Notes: generated by a model from the letters alone, not told the origin. Numbered from the stretch's first letter, positions 32,959 to 42,154 are shown. The stretch is 64,000 bases of DNA from Pseudomonas akapageensis (GCF_011355085.1 NZ_VXCP01000039.1:1-64000); one strand, 5' to 3'. Numbers and translations: made by a program.

Positions 32959-35101
32959 CGAACGATACCCCCGCACCGGCGTTGTCCTTGCGCTGCGCCC
33001 CTTGCCATTCCAGGTCGCGTTCGAGCAGGGCCGCTGCGATGATCAGGGATACGCGCAGTTCGAACAGTTTCCAGAGCGCGCCTTGATGCTCACCAAGGTG
33101 GGCTTCGTGCAGGGTCTGCAGTTCATCGGCGATCTGCAACAATTGGGCAGGCAGCGCGCCTGCGGGGCGGTTGTCCAACACCGTCACGATCTGCTCCAGT
33201 GCCTGGGTCAGGCGCTCGCCCAGCTGTGCCGGCAGCAAGGGGTTGTTGGCCATCTGGCCTTTGAGCCGGCTCAGGGCCACACCCAACGACAGGGCCGACA
33301 GGGTCGAATCGAAGCGGGCCCGCGACAACCGATCGGGAGCCGGCGGCAACAAGCCCTGCATGGTATTGAGCCGGTCGCTCATGCGACTTTCGAAGGCGTA
33401 CTGCACCGCGTCCGAAGCGGGCGAGCCGATCAACCCACGCACATCGGCGCGAGCCCGTTCGTACAGACGCTGCATCCGTTGCGCCGCGTTGAAGGGAAAC
33501 ACCACGGCAAAGACCAGCAACGACAGCACCACCGAACCGATATAACCGCCGGCAAATTCAAACCATTGAATCGCCGAGTTCTGCCAGATACCGACATTCT
33601 GCGGGCCGACCATCAACAGGGTCGACAAGCCCAGGCCCATGCCGATGCCGGCGGTCATGGGCGAGACCAGGGCCACTGAAACCAGGTACAACAATGGCAG
33701 CAACAGCAGCAGCAACATCTCGAAATCGCCCACCGAGGGAATCAGCCAGAACTCGTAGAGCGCCGAGACCAGCACTGCCAGGGCGAAACCACGGGCATAG
33801 TTCTGGCAGGCCGCCAGCGGGCGCGGGAAGGACGCCATCAACGAACACAGCACCGCCACCAGGATCATGCCGGCCCGCACGCCATCCCAACCGGTCTGGA
33901 TCCAGATGCCGCCGGCGAACAGCAATGCCAGAAACGCCCGGATGCCATTCATGGCAGCCAAGGGGTAATCGAGAAACAGCGCCGAGGCTTGCCCCTGGGC
34001 ATAGGCGCAACTGGCCCGACGACCCTCCTGAATCGCATCGTCGAGTTCGAGCATGTCGTCCAGTTGCCGCAGCAGGCTCGCCTGCTCCGAGCGCAGGGCC
34101 CATGCCAACGAGCGCAAGGCCGACGGCAGTTGCTCTTCTATCTGTTGCGCGTACTCGGCGGCGGCTTCGAAACGACGGCTCAGCAATCGCAGCTGCTGGC
34201 GTCGTGGGGCGGAAATCGAGCGCCCGGTGCGCGACAACTCATCGAGCAACACCAGTTCGTCCTCACGCAGGCTCGCGATCGACACCGGCAAGGCGCCCTG
34301 CCAGCGCTCGGCAAGCAGCCGGCGCTGACGATGCAGGATCATCAGCCGCGAGCCCATCAACACCAGCTGATTGCCCAACAGTTGCACCAGATCGTTGGTT
34401 TCTCGCAGGCGCGGCGCATCGAAATACAGATGGCGGCGCAAACCTTCCAACGCGTTGCTTTCGCTGAGCAGCTGCAATTGCCGTTGCTGGAACTGCACTT
34501 CGTCCTCATCGCCACGGATTACCGCCGCCGCATGCAAGGCAATAAGCTTGACCAGGCTGTCGATCTTGGCGAAGTAGCCCCTGGCCACGTCCTGGGGTCG
34601 TGCGCTCAACAGGCTCACCAGGGCCACACACGCCACCGCCAGCAATGTCTCGGTGACCCGGGTGATGGCCAGCATCAGGGTATTTTCCTGTTCGGTCACC
34701 GCCAGCATGGCGACGACGACAGCCGTGAAACCACTGAGCACACTGGCCTGGGAGTCGGTGTAGCGCAATAACGTACCGCCAGCGGTGCACAGGCCGAGCC
34801 AGAGCGCCAGGGTCAGCAGAAACGGCAGGGGTGCCTGCGCGAATATGGCAGTGATCACTACCGCAACCACGGCACCGACAACCGTCCCGATCACCTGGCC
34901 GAAACTGCGTTGCAAGGTCATGCCGGCCAGCGGGACGCTGACGATGATCACAGTCATCAATGACCACTTGGGTTGGTCGAGGTCGAAAATGAACGCCAGG
35001 TAGAGCGTCAACAGCGCAGCGACAACCGTTCGCAGCACGAACAGCAGCACATGCCGGTCAGGTGCCAGGGCGGTGCGCAACAGAAGGATCAGAGGTTGCA
35101 T
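32948..35101 (-). CDS. aaeB: FUSC family inner-membrane efflux protein (AaeB-like)
   Basis: A 717-residue transporter of the FUSC/ArAE type: two six-helix membrane blocks (about 20-180 and 375-520) separated by a long soluble helical region, then a C-terminal soluble helical domain. The motifs LDQPKWSLMTVIIVSVPLAGM and QTGWDGVRAGMILVAVLCSLMASFP-like FUSC segments are clear. The start at 35101 is chosen by family N-terminus; the upstream open frame runs through a palindromic repeat. It is first in the aaeBXA operon. Confidence 0.92.
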   Translation of the reverse strand: MQPLILLLRTALAPDRHVLLFVLRTVVAALLTLYLAFIFDLDQPKWSLMTVIIVSVPLAGMTLQRSFGQVIGTVVGAVVAVVITAIFAQAPLPFLLTLALWLGLCTAGGTLLRYTDSQASVLSGFTAVVVAMLAVTEQENTLMLAITRVTETLLAVACVALVSLLSARPQDVARGYFAKIDSLVKLIALHAAAVIRGDEDEVQFQQRQLQLLSESNALEGLRRHLYFDAPRLRETNDLVQLLGNQLVLMGSRLMILHRQRRLLAERWQGALPVSIASLREDELVLLDELSRTGRSISAPRRQQLRLLSRRFEAAAEYAQQIEEQLPSALRSLAWALRSEQASLLRQLDDMLELDDAIQEGRRASCAYAQGQASALFLDYPLAAMNGIRAFLALLFAGGIWIQTGWDGVRAGMILVAVLCSLMASFPRPLAACQNYARGFALAVLVSALYEFWLIPSVGDFEMLLLLLLPLLYLVSVALVSPMTAGIGMGLGLSTLLMVGPQNVGIWQNSAIQWFEFAGGYIGSVVLSLLVFAVVFPFNAAQRMQRLYERARADVRGLIGSPASDAVQYAFESRMSDRLNTMQGLLPPAPDRLSRARFDSTLSALSLGVALSRLKGQMANNPLLPAQLGERLTQALEQIVTVLDNRPAGALPAQLLQIADELQTLHEAHLGEHQGALWKLFELRVSLIIAAALLERDLEWQGAQRKDNAGAGVSFDAH

Positions 35102-35155
35102 GGTGGGCCGCGGTTGGGAGAGGCTCTCGTGAAAACTGTAGCAGTTGCTGGCACC

Positions 35156-35257
35156 CTCGTTCCCACGCTCTGCGTGGGAATGCTGTGTTAGACGCTCCAG
35201 CGTCGAAGCGACGCAATGCGTCGCTAGAGGCATTCCCACGCAGAGCGTGGGAACGAG
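35156..35257. repeat. composite inverted palindromic repeat
   Basis: Two copies of the CTCGTTCCCACGCTCTGCG unit (see 20478) stand in opposite orientation, enclosing two smaller palindromes, GACGCT-CC-AGCGTC and GCGACGCA-A-TGCGTCGC. The pair would fold as one long branched hairpin. It lies between the divergent aaeB and glycosyltransferase genes, so it is in a promoter region. Confidence 0.8.
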
Positions 35258-35307
35258 CATAAGGGTATGGTCTAATACCGGCCTTTTACGCTTCAGGACC
35301 CTCGAAC

Positions 35308-36597
35308 ATGCAGCAACTCGCGCTCAAAGTGCTCGTCATCGGCTATGTCTGGCCCGAGCCTCGCTCCTCGGCCGCCGGTGGGCACATGATGCAATTGCTC
35401 GAGAGTTTTCTTGCAGAGGGCTGGCACGTCACATTCAGCAGTCCGGCCAGCGAGGGGGAACACAAGGCCGACCTGGCCAGCCTGGGCATCGCCGAGCGCA
35501 GTATCGAACTCAATAACAGCAGTTTCGACACCTTCGTCAGCGAACTGGCACCGGATATCGTCCTGTTCGATCGTTTCATGATGGAGGAGCAGTTCGGCTG
35601 GCGCGTAGAAAAGCACTGCCCGAATGCCGTGCGGGTGCTCGAGACGTCCGACCTGCAAAGCCTGCGCGATGCCCGCCAGCAGCTGCTCAAGGAGCGCCTG
35701 AAGGCCATTGATGATGACAACGACTTCAGCGACCTGTTCGCCGCGGACAACGCCAGCCTGTACGGTCATATGGCCACGGCCGACATTACCCAGCGCGAAC
35801 TCGCGGCCATCTACCGCAGTGACCTGAGCCTGATCATTTCCGATGTTGAAATCGACCTGTTGACCGAACAGTTCCGCGTCCCATCAGCCCTGTTGCACTG
35901 GTGCCCGCTGATGCTCGACAAGCCCCGCGAGCCGTTCACGCCTTTCGCCCAGCGCGCACATTTTCTCAGCATCGGCAATTTTCGCCATGCGCCGAACTGG
36001 GATGCCGTGCTGTGGCTCAAGAACACCCTCTGGCCGATGATTCGGCGACAGTTGCCCCAGGCCCGCATCCACATCTACGGTGCCTATACCCCGCCCAAGG
36101 CCGCCGCACTGCATAACGCTGCCCAGGGCTTCCACATCATGAACTGGGCCGAAGACGCCCTGGAAGTGATGTCTGACGCACGCATCCTCCTGGCCCCATT
36201 GCGTTTCGGCGCCGGTATCAAGGGCAAGCTTACCGATGCCATGCTCTGTGGTACGCCCAGCGTCACCACCCCGATCGGGGCCGAAGCCATGCATGGCGCG
36301 CTGCCCTGGCCCGGCACCATTGCCAGCAGCGCCCATGACCTGGCCGATGCCGCTGTACGCCTCTACCAGGACCAGGCCCTGTGGACCGAAGCCCAGACAA
36401 GAGGCAACCAGTTGATGGCGGCGCGCTATGACGTGAACACCCATGCCGCCGCATTGACCCGGCGCATCCGCCAATGCCATGAACAGCTCGCGCAACATCG
36501 CCAGGCCAACTTCACCGGTCTCATGCTGCGCCACCACCATCACAAGAGCACTCAATACATGGCCCAGTGGATCGAAGCCAAGAACCGCTCGGTCTGA
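35308..36597 (+). CDS. GT4-like glycosyltransferase
   Basis: A 429-residue GT-B enzyme. The N-terminal Rossmann domain begins LKVLVIGYVWPEPRSSAAGGHMMQLLESF; the C-terminal nucleotide-sugar domain has FLSIGNFRHAPNWDAV, MSDARILLAPLRFGAGIKGKLTDAMLCGTPSVTTPIGAEAM, the E-x7-E-like donor region. Such stand-alone enzymes often decorate LPS or proteins; the acceptor is unknown. AGGA precedes ATG. It is a monocistronic gene between a repeat and the AT-rich mvaU leader; it has a His-rich stretch (LRHHHHK) near the C-terminus. Confidence 0.87.
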   Translation: MQQLALKVLVIGYVWPEPRSSAAGGHMMQLLESFLAEGWHVTFSSPASEGEHKADLASLGIAERSIELNNSSFDTFVSELAPDIVLFDRFMMEEQFGWRVEKHCPNAVRVLETSDLQSLRDARQQLLKERLKAIDDDNDFSDLFAADNASLYGHMATADITQRELAAIYRSDLSLIISDVEIDLLTEQFRVPSALLHWCPLMLDKPREPFTPFAQRAHFLSIGNFRHAPNWDAVLWLKNTLWPMIRRQLPQARIHIYGAYTPPKAAALHNAAQGFHIMNWAEDALEVMSDARILLAPLRFGAGIKGKLTDAMLCGTPSVTTPIGAEAMHGALPWPGTIASSAHDLADAAVRLYQDQALWTEAQTRGNQLMAARYDVNTHAAALTRRIRQCHEQLAQHRQANFTGLMLRHHHHKSTQYMAQWIEAKNRSV

Positions 36598-36988
36598 TCG
36601 GCGGACCTGCGGGATCGGGTTCGATCCCCCTGAAAAATATCACTTAACGCCTAACACTTAGGAAATATAGCTGCAGCCTATCGGAAAGTTCCTACTTACA
36701 ATCTAATTTATTCTAACTGCCAACTTACATCCAAACTTAAGATTTTTCACACATTACGCACGTTATACGAGGCTGGCTCTTTCGTTGCTCGCCCGTCGGC
36801 TTTGAGAAACTCGCCAAGTCAGTGTTTACCCTTGCCCCTGGAACTACTACACTCATAAATAGCGGTACAGCGCGAACCATTCAAACGAGCAGTCGTTTGG
36901 CTTATCCGAAGTGCTCAATCCACCTCAGCCACCTGCTCGGAGTATTTCGCGTCCTGAATGGCCATTGCACACTAAAGGAGAAATAAAA
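36598..36988. other. AT-rich intergenic region upstream of mvaU
   Basis: A 391-bp gap, markedly AT-rich from about 36640 to 36770 in a GC-rich genome. MvaT/MvaU proteins bind AT-rich DNA, so autoregulation is likely. At its left end a small stem-loop, GGGATCG-GGTT-CGATCCC (36611-36628), follows the glycosyltransferase gene; it has no T run. No gene is seen. Confidence 0.5.
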
Positions 36989-37345
36989 TTGTCCAGACTC
37001 GCCGAGTTTCGCGCTGCAGAGAAAGCCCTTAAAGAGCAACTTGCCCAGCTCGACGCCTTGAAGAATGACGCCGGTCTGAAAAAGGAAATCGAGTTCGAAG
37101 AAAAGCTCCAGGGGTTGATGAAAACCTACGACAAGAACCTGCGCGACATCATCGCCATCCTTGATCCGGGCAAGGCCAAAACGTCGGCCGCCGCCCCTAA
37201 GCAACGCCGCGCGCGCGTGGTCAAGGTCTATGTAAACCCGCACACCGGGGAACAGATCCAGACCAAGGGTGGCAACCATCGTGGGCTCAAGGCGTGGAAG
37301 CAACAATACGGCGCCCAGACCGTCGATTCCTGGTTGCGCCACTGA
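36989..37345 (+). CDS. mvaU: MvaU/TurB-type H-NS family xenogeneic silencer
   Basis: A 118-residue nucleoid protein. The coiled-coil N-terminal oligomerization half (SRLAEFRAAEKALKEQLAQL...KKEIEFEEKLQGLMKTYDKNLRDIIAIL) precedes a linker and the C-terminal AT-hook-like DNA-binding half (RARVVKVYVNPHTGEQIQTKGGNHRGLKAWKQQYGAQTVDSWL). It resembles P. aeruginosa MvaU more than MvaT. The start is TTG at 36989, set by AAAGGAG 8 bp upstream and by homology to MSKLAEFR; the longer ATG-started frame is not supported. It silences AT-rich acquired genes. Confidence 0.93.
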   Translation: MSRLAEFRAAEKALKEQLAQLDALKNDAGLKKEIEFEEKLQGLMKTYDKNLRDIIAILDPGKAKTSAAAPKQRRARVVKVYVNPHTGEQIQTKGGNHRGLKAWKQQYGAQTVDSWLRH

Positions 37346-37417
37346 GCTGAGCCGTTTCACATTTTTTTCACGCTCGCTCTTACAGGATGGAATCTGCTAA
37401 AGGATTAGCGCCCCAAT

Positions 37418-37440
37418 GCCCGCTTCGGCGGGCTTCTATT
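37418..37440 (+). terminator. intrinsic terminator of mvaU
   Basis: GCCCGC-TTCG-GCGGGC hairpin (37418-37433) followed by TTCTATTTT. It lies 73 bp after the mvaU stop. Confidence 0.8.
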
Positions 37441-37589
37441 TTCTGCCGCAAAGCGCCGATCGGTCCGCAAGCGGTTTGCTCAAACGCTTCAGTTCCGTAT
37501 CATTGCCTCCCGACAAGACCGCTGACGCCTTCAAGGCCTGAACGACCCGGCCCTTCGAACGCGCTTCGCTCATCTACTCTGGAGCCCCC

Positions 37590-38111
37590 ATGAGCCTGCA
37601 AGATCTCAATACTTTCCCCGGCGTTACTGCCCAGCCAGACAGCGCAACCCAGGGTTTCGTGTTCAACCACACCATGTTGCGTGTAAAAGACATTACCCGC
37701 TCGCTGGATTTCTATACCCGCGTACTGGGTTTCAGCCTGGTGGAAAAGCGTGACTTCCCGGAAGCGGAGTTCAGCCTGTACTTCCTCGCCCTGGTGGACA
37801 AGGCGCAGATCCCCGCCGATGCCGCCCAACGCACCCAGTGGATGAAATCCATTCCAGGCATCCTCGAACTGACGCACAACCACGGCACCGAGAAGGATCC
37901 TGCATTCGCTTACCATAACGGCAACGCCGACCCGCGCGGCTTTGGCCACATCTGCCTGTCGGTACCGGATATCCACGCGGCCTGCGAGCGCTTCGAGAGC
38001 CTGGGCGTGCCGTTCCAGAAACGCCTGAACGATGGCCGCATGAAGAGCCTGGCGTTCCTCAAGGACCCGGATGATTACTGGGTCGAGATCATTCAGCCGA
38101 CGCCGCTCTGA
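37590..38111 (+). CDS. gloA: lactoylglutathione lyase (glyoxalase I)
   Basis: A 173-residue metal isomerase converting methylglyoxal-glutathione hemithioacetal to S-lactoylglutathione. Metal ligands H27 (FNHTMLRVKD), E93 (GILELTHNHG), H120 (GFGHICLSVPD) and E166 (WVEIIQ) are all present. The length and the loop around residues 72-90 fit the longer, eukaryote-like zinc type also known from P. putida. GGAG is 7 bp before ATG. Single gene. Confidence 0.95.
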   Translation: MSLQDLNTFPGVTAQPDSATQGFVFNHTMLRVKDITRSLDFYTRVLGFSLVEKRDFPEAEFSLYFLALVDKAQIPADAAQRTQWMKSIPGILELTHNHGTEKDPAFAYHNGNADPRGFGHICLSVPDIHAACERFESLGVPFQKRLNDGRMKSLAFLKDPDDYWVEIIQPTPL

Positions 38112-38131
38112 CTGAAGGCCCTGCGCGCCTT

Positions 38132-38215
38132 ATCGCTGGCAAGCCCGCTCCCACAGAGGTCGACGCTGAATTTGTGGAGATCCCCTGTGGGAGCTGGCTT
38201 GCCAGCGATGGGGCC
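38132..38215. repeat. paired REP elements in inverted orientation
   Basis: ATCGCTGGCAAGCCCGCTCC (38132 onward) and CTGTGGGAGCTGGCTTGCCA (38185 onward) form an inverted pair separated by about 30 bp, in the convergent gap between gloA and ahpF. Confidence 0.8.
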
Positions 38216-38227
38216 GGTATTGAACAC

Positions 38228-38259
38228 AAAAAAACCCATGACAAGTCATGGGTTTTTTT
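38228..38259. terminator. bidirectional terminator between gloA and ahpF
   Basis: The stem ACCCATGAC-AA-GTCATGGGT is bordered by seven A and seven T residues, giving a U-tract on both strands. The two genes converge here. Confidence 0.88.
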
Positions 38260-38274
38260 CGTTTCAGCAGCCCA

Positions 38275-39837
38275 TCACACCGGCGCCGAAGTCCGAATCA
38301 AGTGATCAAACGCCGCCAACGAAGCCTTGGCGCCCTCACCCACTGCTATGACAATCTGCTTGTATGGCACAGTGGTCACATCACCGGCTGCAAATATGCC
38401 CGGCAAGTTGGTTTCACCCCGCGAGTCGACCACTATCTCGCCACGCGGCGACAATTCGATCGTGCCTTTGAGCCAGTCGGTGTTGGGCAGCAGGCCTATC
38501 TGTACAAAGATGCCTTGCAGTTCGATATCGCGAACTTCTTCGCTATGGCGATCCCTGTAACGCAGCCCACTGACTTTCTGGCCGTCTCCCACTACTTCGG
38601 TGGTCTGGGCACTGGTGATGACGGTCACGTTGGCCAAACTGTGCAACTTGCGCTGCAAGACGGCGTCGGCACGCAACTGGCCATCGAACTCGAGCAGGGT
38701 CACATGGGCGACGATGCCGGCCAGGTCGATCGCAGCTTCCACCCCGGAGTTGCCACCACCAATCACCGCCACGCGTTTACCCTTGAACAATGGGCCATCG
38801 CAATGCGGGCAATAGGCAACACCACGGTTGCGATACTCTTTCTCGCCGGGCACGTTCATTTCGCGCCAGCGCGCACCAGTGGCCAGGATCACGGTTTTAG
38901 CCTTGAGTGATGCACCGCTGGAGAAATGAACTTCATGTAGCGCGCCATCCTTGCCGGGAATCAACTTATCGGCACGCTGCAGGTTCATGATGTCCACGTC
39001 GTATTGCTTGACGTGCTCTTCCAGGGCCACAGCCAGTTTCGGCCCTTCGGTTTCGCGAACCGAGATGAAGTTCTCGATGGCCATGGTGTCGAGTACCTGA
39101 CCACCGAAGCGCTCGGCTGCAACACCGGTACGAATGCCTTTGCGTGCCGCGTAAATGGCCGCAGCAGAACCTGCCGGGCCACCGCCGACCACCAGCACGT
39201 CGAAGGCCTCTTTGCCGTTGAGCTTCTCAGCCTGGCGCTCGGCTGCGCTGCTGTCGATCTTGCCGAGTATCTCTTCCAGGCCCATGCGGCCCTGACCGAA
39301 ATTCCGACCATTGAGGTAGACACTCGGTACCGCCATGACCTGTCGATCAGTGACTTCCTGCTGGAACAGCGCACCATCGATGGCAACGTGACGGACGTTC
39401 GGATTGAGCACCGCCATCAGGTTCAGTGCCTGGACCACGTCCGGGCAGTTCTGGCAGGACAGCGAGAAATAGGTTTCAAAGTTGAACTCGCCCTTGAGCG
39501 AGGTGATCTGCTCGATCACTTCCACACTGGCCCTGGACGGGTGACCACCGACTTGCAGCAGTGCCAGCACCAGCGAGGTGAATTCGTGGCCCATGGGGAT
39601 ACCGGCAAAACGCAGGCTGATATCCGCGCCCGGGCGATTCAACGAGAACGATGGCTTGCGCACATCGGTACCGTCATCGTGCAGGGTAATGTGGTTTGAC
39701 AGGCTGGCGATTTCACGCAGCAGGTCGAGCATTTCCCGGGATTTCGCGCCGTCGTCAAGGGAGGCGACGATCTCGATCGGTTGCGTGACCCGTTCCAGGT
39801 ACGACTTCAACTGGGCTTTAAGATTGGCGTCCAACAT
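38275..39837 (-). CDS. ahpF: alkyl hydroperoxide reductase subunit F
   Basis: A 520-residue NADH:peroxiredoxin oxidoreductase. The N-terminal tandem thioredoxin-fold domain has the redox pair C128-Q-N-C131; an FAD domain (VVGGGPAGSAAAIYAARKG), the thioredoxin-reductase CPHC pair (about 345-348) and an NAD domain (VIGGGNSGVEAAIDLAG) follow. It re-reduces AhpC. The ATG at 39837 is chosen by family N-terminus MLDANLKAQLKSYLE. It follows ahpC on the same strand with a hairpin between them. Confidence 0.97.
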   Translation of the reverse strand: MLDANLKAQLKSYLERVTQPIEIVASLDDGAKSREMLDLLREIASLSNHITLHDDGTDVRKPSFSLNRPGADISLRFAGIPMGHEFTSLVLALLQVGGHPSRASVEVIEQITSLKGEFNFETYFSLSCQNCPDVVQALNLMAVLNPNVRHVAIDGALFQQEVTDRQVMAVPSVYLNGRNFGQGRMGLEEILGKIDSSAAERQAEKLNGKEAFDVLVVGGGPAGSAAAIYAARKGIRTGVAAERFGGQVLDTMAIENFISVRETEGPKLAVALEEHVKQYDVDIMNLQRADKLIPGKDGALHEVHFSSGASLKAKTVILATGARWREMNVPGEKEYRNRGVAYCPHCDGPLFKGKRVAVIGGGNSGVEAAIDLAGIVAHVTLLEFDGQLRADAVLQRKLHSLANVTVITSAQTTEVVGDGQKVSGLRYRDRHSEEVRDIELQGIFVQIGLLPNTDWLKGTIELSPRGEIVVDSRGETNLPGIFAAGDVTTVPYKQIVIAVGEGAKASLAAFDHLIRTSAPV

Positions 39838-39873
39838 ACGGGCGATTTCCTTTTTCAGACGGTGAAAACAACA

Positions 39874-39900
39874 ACGCCCGGGCAACGATTGCCCGGGCGT
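39874..39900 (-). terminator. intercistronic hairpin/terminator between ahpC and ahpF
   Basis: On the minus strand the 12-bp stem ACGCCCGGGCAA closes a 3-base loop and is followed by TGTTGTTTT. It lies 22 bp after the ahpC stop and 37 bp before ahpF. It would make ahpC mRNA far more abundant than ahpF and stabilise its 3' end. Confidence 0.8.
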
Positions 39901-39921
39901 GTTTATCGGGCTGGCGCTGGA

Positions 39922-40485
39922 TCAGATCTTGCCGACCAGATCCAGGGACGGCGCCAGGGTCGCCTCGCCTTCTTTCCACTTGGCCGGGCAGACTTCACCC
40001 GGGTGAGCGGCAACGTACTGAGCCGCCTTGATCTTGCGCAGCAGCTCGGAAGCGTCACGGCCTACGCCGCCGTCGTTGAGTTCGACGATCTTGATCTGGC
40101 CTTCCGGGTTGATCACGAAGGTGCCACGGTCAGCGATGCCAGCCGACTCGATCAGCACGTCGAAGTTTCTGGAAATGGTGTGGGTCGGATCGCCGATCAG
40201 CGGGTAGCGGATCTTGCCGATGGTGTCCGACGTGTCGTGCCAGGCTTTGTGGGTGAAGTGGGTATCGGTCGACACACCGTAGATCTCCACACCCAGCTTC
40301 TGGAATTCGGCGTAATTGTCAGCCAGGTCACCCAGTTCGGTTGGGCAAACGAAGGTGAAGTCGGCTGGGTAGAAGAATACGACAGACCATTTGCCTTTCA
40401 GGTCGGCATCGGAAACCCCAACGAACTCGCCGTTGTGGTAAGCGGTGGCGTTGAATGGCTTGATTTGGCTGTTGATGATAGGCAT
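39922..40485 (-). CDS. ahpC: alkyl hydroperoxide reductase subunit C (peroxiredoxin)
   Basis: A 187-residue typical 2-Cys peroxiredoxin. Peroxidatic C47 lies in FYPADFTFVCPTELGD, resolving C166 in HPGEVCPAKW. It reduces H2O2 and organic hydroperoxides and is recycled by AhpF. AAGGAG stands upstream of ATG. OxyR control is usual for this gene; I could not recognise a convincing four-part OxyR site in the 130 bp upstream. Confidence 0.98.
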   Translation of the reverse strand: MPIINSQIKPFNATAYHNGEFVGVSDADLKGKWSVVFFYPADFTFVCPTELGDLADNYAEFQKLGVEIYGVSTDTHFTHKAWHDTSDTIGKIRYPLIGDPTHTISRNFDVLIESAGIADRGTFVINPEGQIKIVELNDGGVGRDASELLRKIKAAQYVAAHPGEVCPAKWKEGEATLAPSLDLVGKI

Positions 40486-40630
40486 CGGTGACTCTCCTTC
40501 AGGGGTTGAAAATCTGATGGGAGAATCCTATCGAGCGAGAGCCTGAAACGCTCATTGGGAAAGCTGATGTTGCTGATTGGGTTTTGCTATTAGAAATTTG
40601 GTTTATAGAAGAAAACGATGTTGCGCAACC

Positions 40631-40722
40631 TCTGTGGGAGCTGGCTTGCCAGCGATGCAGACGACGCGGTGTATCAGGGACACCGCAGTGATTCCATCGC
40701 TGGCAAGCCAGCTCCCACAGGG
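40631..40722. repeat. paired REP elements in inverted orientation
   Basis: CTGTGGGAGCTGGCTTGCCA (from 40632) and its inverted copy ending GCTCCCACAGGG (to 40722) flank about 40 bp. The pair lies between ahpC (upstream region) and the end of gor. Confidence 0.82.
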
Positions 40723-40746
40723 ACCAACTCCAAAGGCCCGCGGTGG

Positions 40747-42102
40747 TCAAGCCACCGGCGTACGCAAGGTCACGAACTCTTCCGCCGCCGTCGGGTGCAC
40801 GCCAATGGTTTCGTCGAACAGCTGCTTGGTCGCCCCTGCCTTGAGCGCGATGGCCAGGCCCTGGACGATCTCGCCGGCATCCGGCCCGACCATATGGCAG
40901 CCCAGCACCTTGTCGGTCTCGGCATCGACCACCAGCTTCATCAGGGTGCGCTCCTGATTCTCGGTCATGGTGAGTTTCAGGGCGCGGAAACGGCTTTCGA
41001 AAATCCGTACCGAATGCCCGGCCTCCCGTGCCTCTTCTTCGGTCAGGCCGACGGTGCCAATCGGTGGCTGGCTGAACACCGCTGTCGGGATGTGCCGGTA
41101 ATCCACCGGGCGATATTGCTCGGGCTTGAACAGACGGCGCGCCACTGCCATACCTTCGGCCGTGGCCACGGGTGTCAGCTGAACCTTGCCGATCACATCG
41201 CCGATGGCCAGGATCGAAGGTTCACTGCTCTGATATTGCTCATCGACCTGGATAAAACCACGCTCATCGAGCTTGACCCCGGTGTTCTCCAGACCAAGGT
41301 TGTCCAGCATCGGGCGTCGTCCGGTGGCGTAGAACACACAGTCGGCTTCCAGCTGGCGACCATCCTTGAGTGTTGCCTTGAGGCTGCCGTCGGCCTGCTT
41401 GTCGATGCGCGCGATATCGGCGTTGAATTGCAGGTCCAGGCCACGTCGGGTCAACTCGTCCTTGAGGTGCTGGCGCACACCGCCATCGAAGCCACGCAGG
41501 AACAGTTCGCCGCGATAGAGCAATGAAGTCTCGGCACCCAGGCCCTGGAAAATCCCGGCGAACTCCACCGCGATATAACCGCCGCCCACCACCAGCACGC
41601 GCTTGGGCAAGGTTTCCAGGAAGAACGCTTCATTGGAGCTGATGGCATGCTCACGACCTGGAATATCCGGGATCTGCGGCCAGCCACCGGTGGCGACCAG
41701 GATATGTTTGGCGCTGTACTGCTGCCCGTTGATTTCGACCCTGTTCGGGTCGACCAGGCGTGCATGCCCCTCGAACAGCTCGACGCCACTGTTGACCAAC
41801 AGGTTGCGATAGATGCCGTTGAGGCGCTCGATCTCGCGGTTCTTGTTGGCGATCAGGGTTTTCCAGTCGAAATCGGCCTTTTCCAGCGACCAGCCATAAC
41901 CCTCGGCCTGCTCGAAGTCGTCACCGAAATGGGCACCATAGACGAACAGCTTCTTCGGTACGCAGCCGACATTGACGCATGTACCACCCAGGTAACGGCT
42001 CTCGGCTATCGCTACCTTGGCGCCGAAACCGGCGGCGAATCGCGCGGCCCGAACACCACCGGAACCGGCACCAATTACAAACAGATCGAAATCGTAGGCC
42101 AT
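40747..42102 (-). CDS. gor: glutathione-disulfide reductase
   Basis: A 451-residue FAD flavoenzyme that reduces GSSG with NADPH. GAGSGG (11-16) is the FAD motif, C42-VNVG-C47 the redox disulfide (GGTCVNVGCVPKK), VVGGGYIAVEFAG the NADPH fold, and H436-x4-E441 (GVHPTAAEE) the catalytic dyad from the other subunit. AAGGAG precedes ATG at 42102; the longer open frame upstream crosses the galU terminator and is rejected. Functionally it fits with neighbours gloA and ahpCF in thiol/oxidant defence. Confidence 0.96.
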   Translation of the reverse strand: MAYDFDLFVIGAGSGGVRAARFAAGFGAKVAIAESRYLGGTCVNVGCVPKKLFVYGAHFGDDFEQAEGYGWSLEKADFDWKTLIANKNREIERLNGIYRNLLVNSGVELFEGHARLVDPNRVEINGQQYSAKHILVATGGWPQIPDIPGREHAISSNEAFFLETLPKRVLVVGGGYIAVEFAGIFQGLGAETSLLYRGELFLRGFDGGVRQHLKDELTRRGLDLQFNADIARIDKQADGSLKATLKDGRQLEADCVFYATGRRPMLDNLGLENTGVKLDERGFIQVDEQYQSSEPSILAIGDVIGKVQLTPVATAEGMAVARRLFKPEQYRPVDYRHIPTAVFSQPPIGTVGLTEEEAREAGHSVRIFESRFRALKLTMTENQERTLMKLVVDAETDKVLGCHMVGPDAGEIVQGLAIALKAGATKQLFDETIGVHPTAAEEFVTLRTPVA

Positions 42103-42154
42103 ATTAAGTCTCCTTGGCAGTCCAACAGCATACCGCCGGATGCCTGGCAGTAAA

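Noticed and set aside
36611..36628. Sequence GGGTTCGATCCCC resembling a tRNA T-arm
   Set aside because: No acceptor stem, anticodon or D-arm can be built around it; it is better read as a simple hairpin GGGATCG-GGTT-CGATCCC.
40486..40620. CTAT/ATAG tetranucleotides upstream of ahpC as an OxyR site
   Set aside because: Spacing (CTAT-N14-ATAG) does not fit the four-part OxyR pattern with 7-bp gaps.
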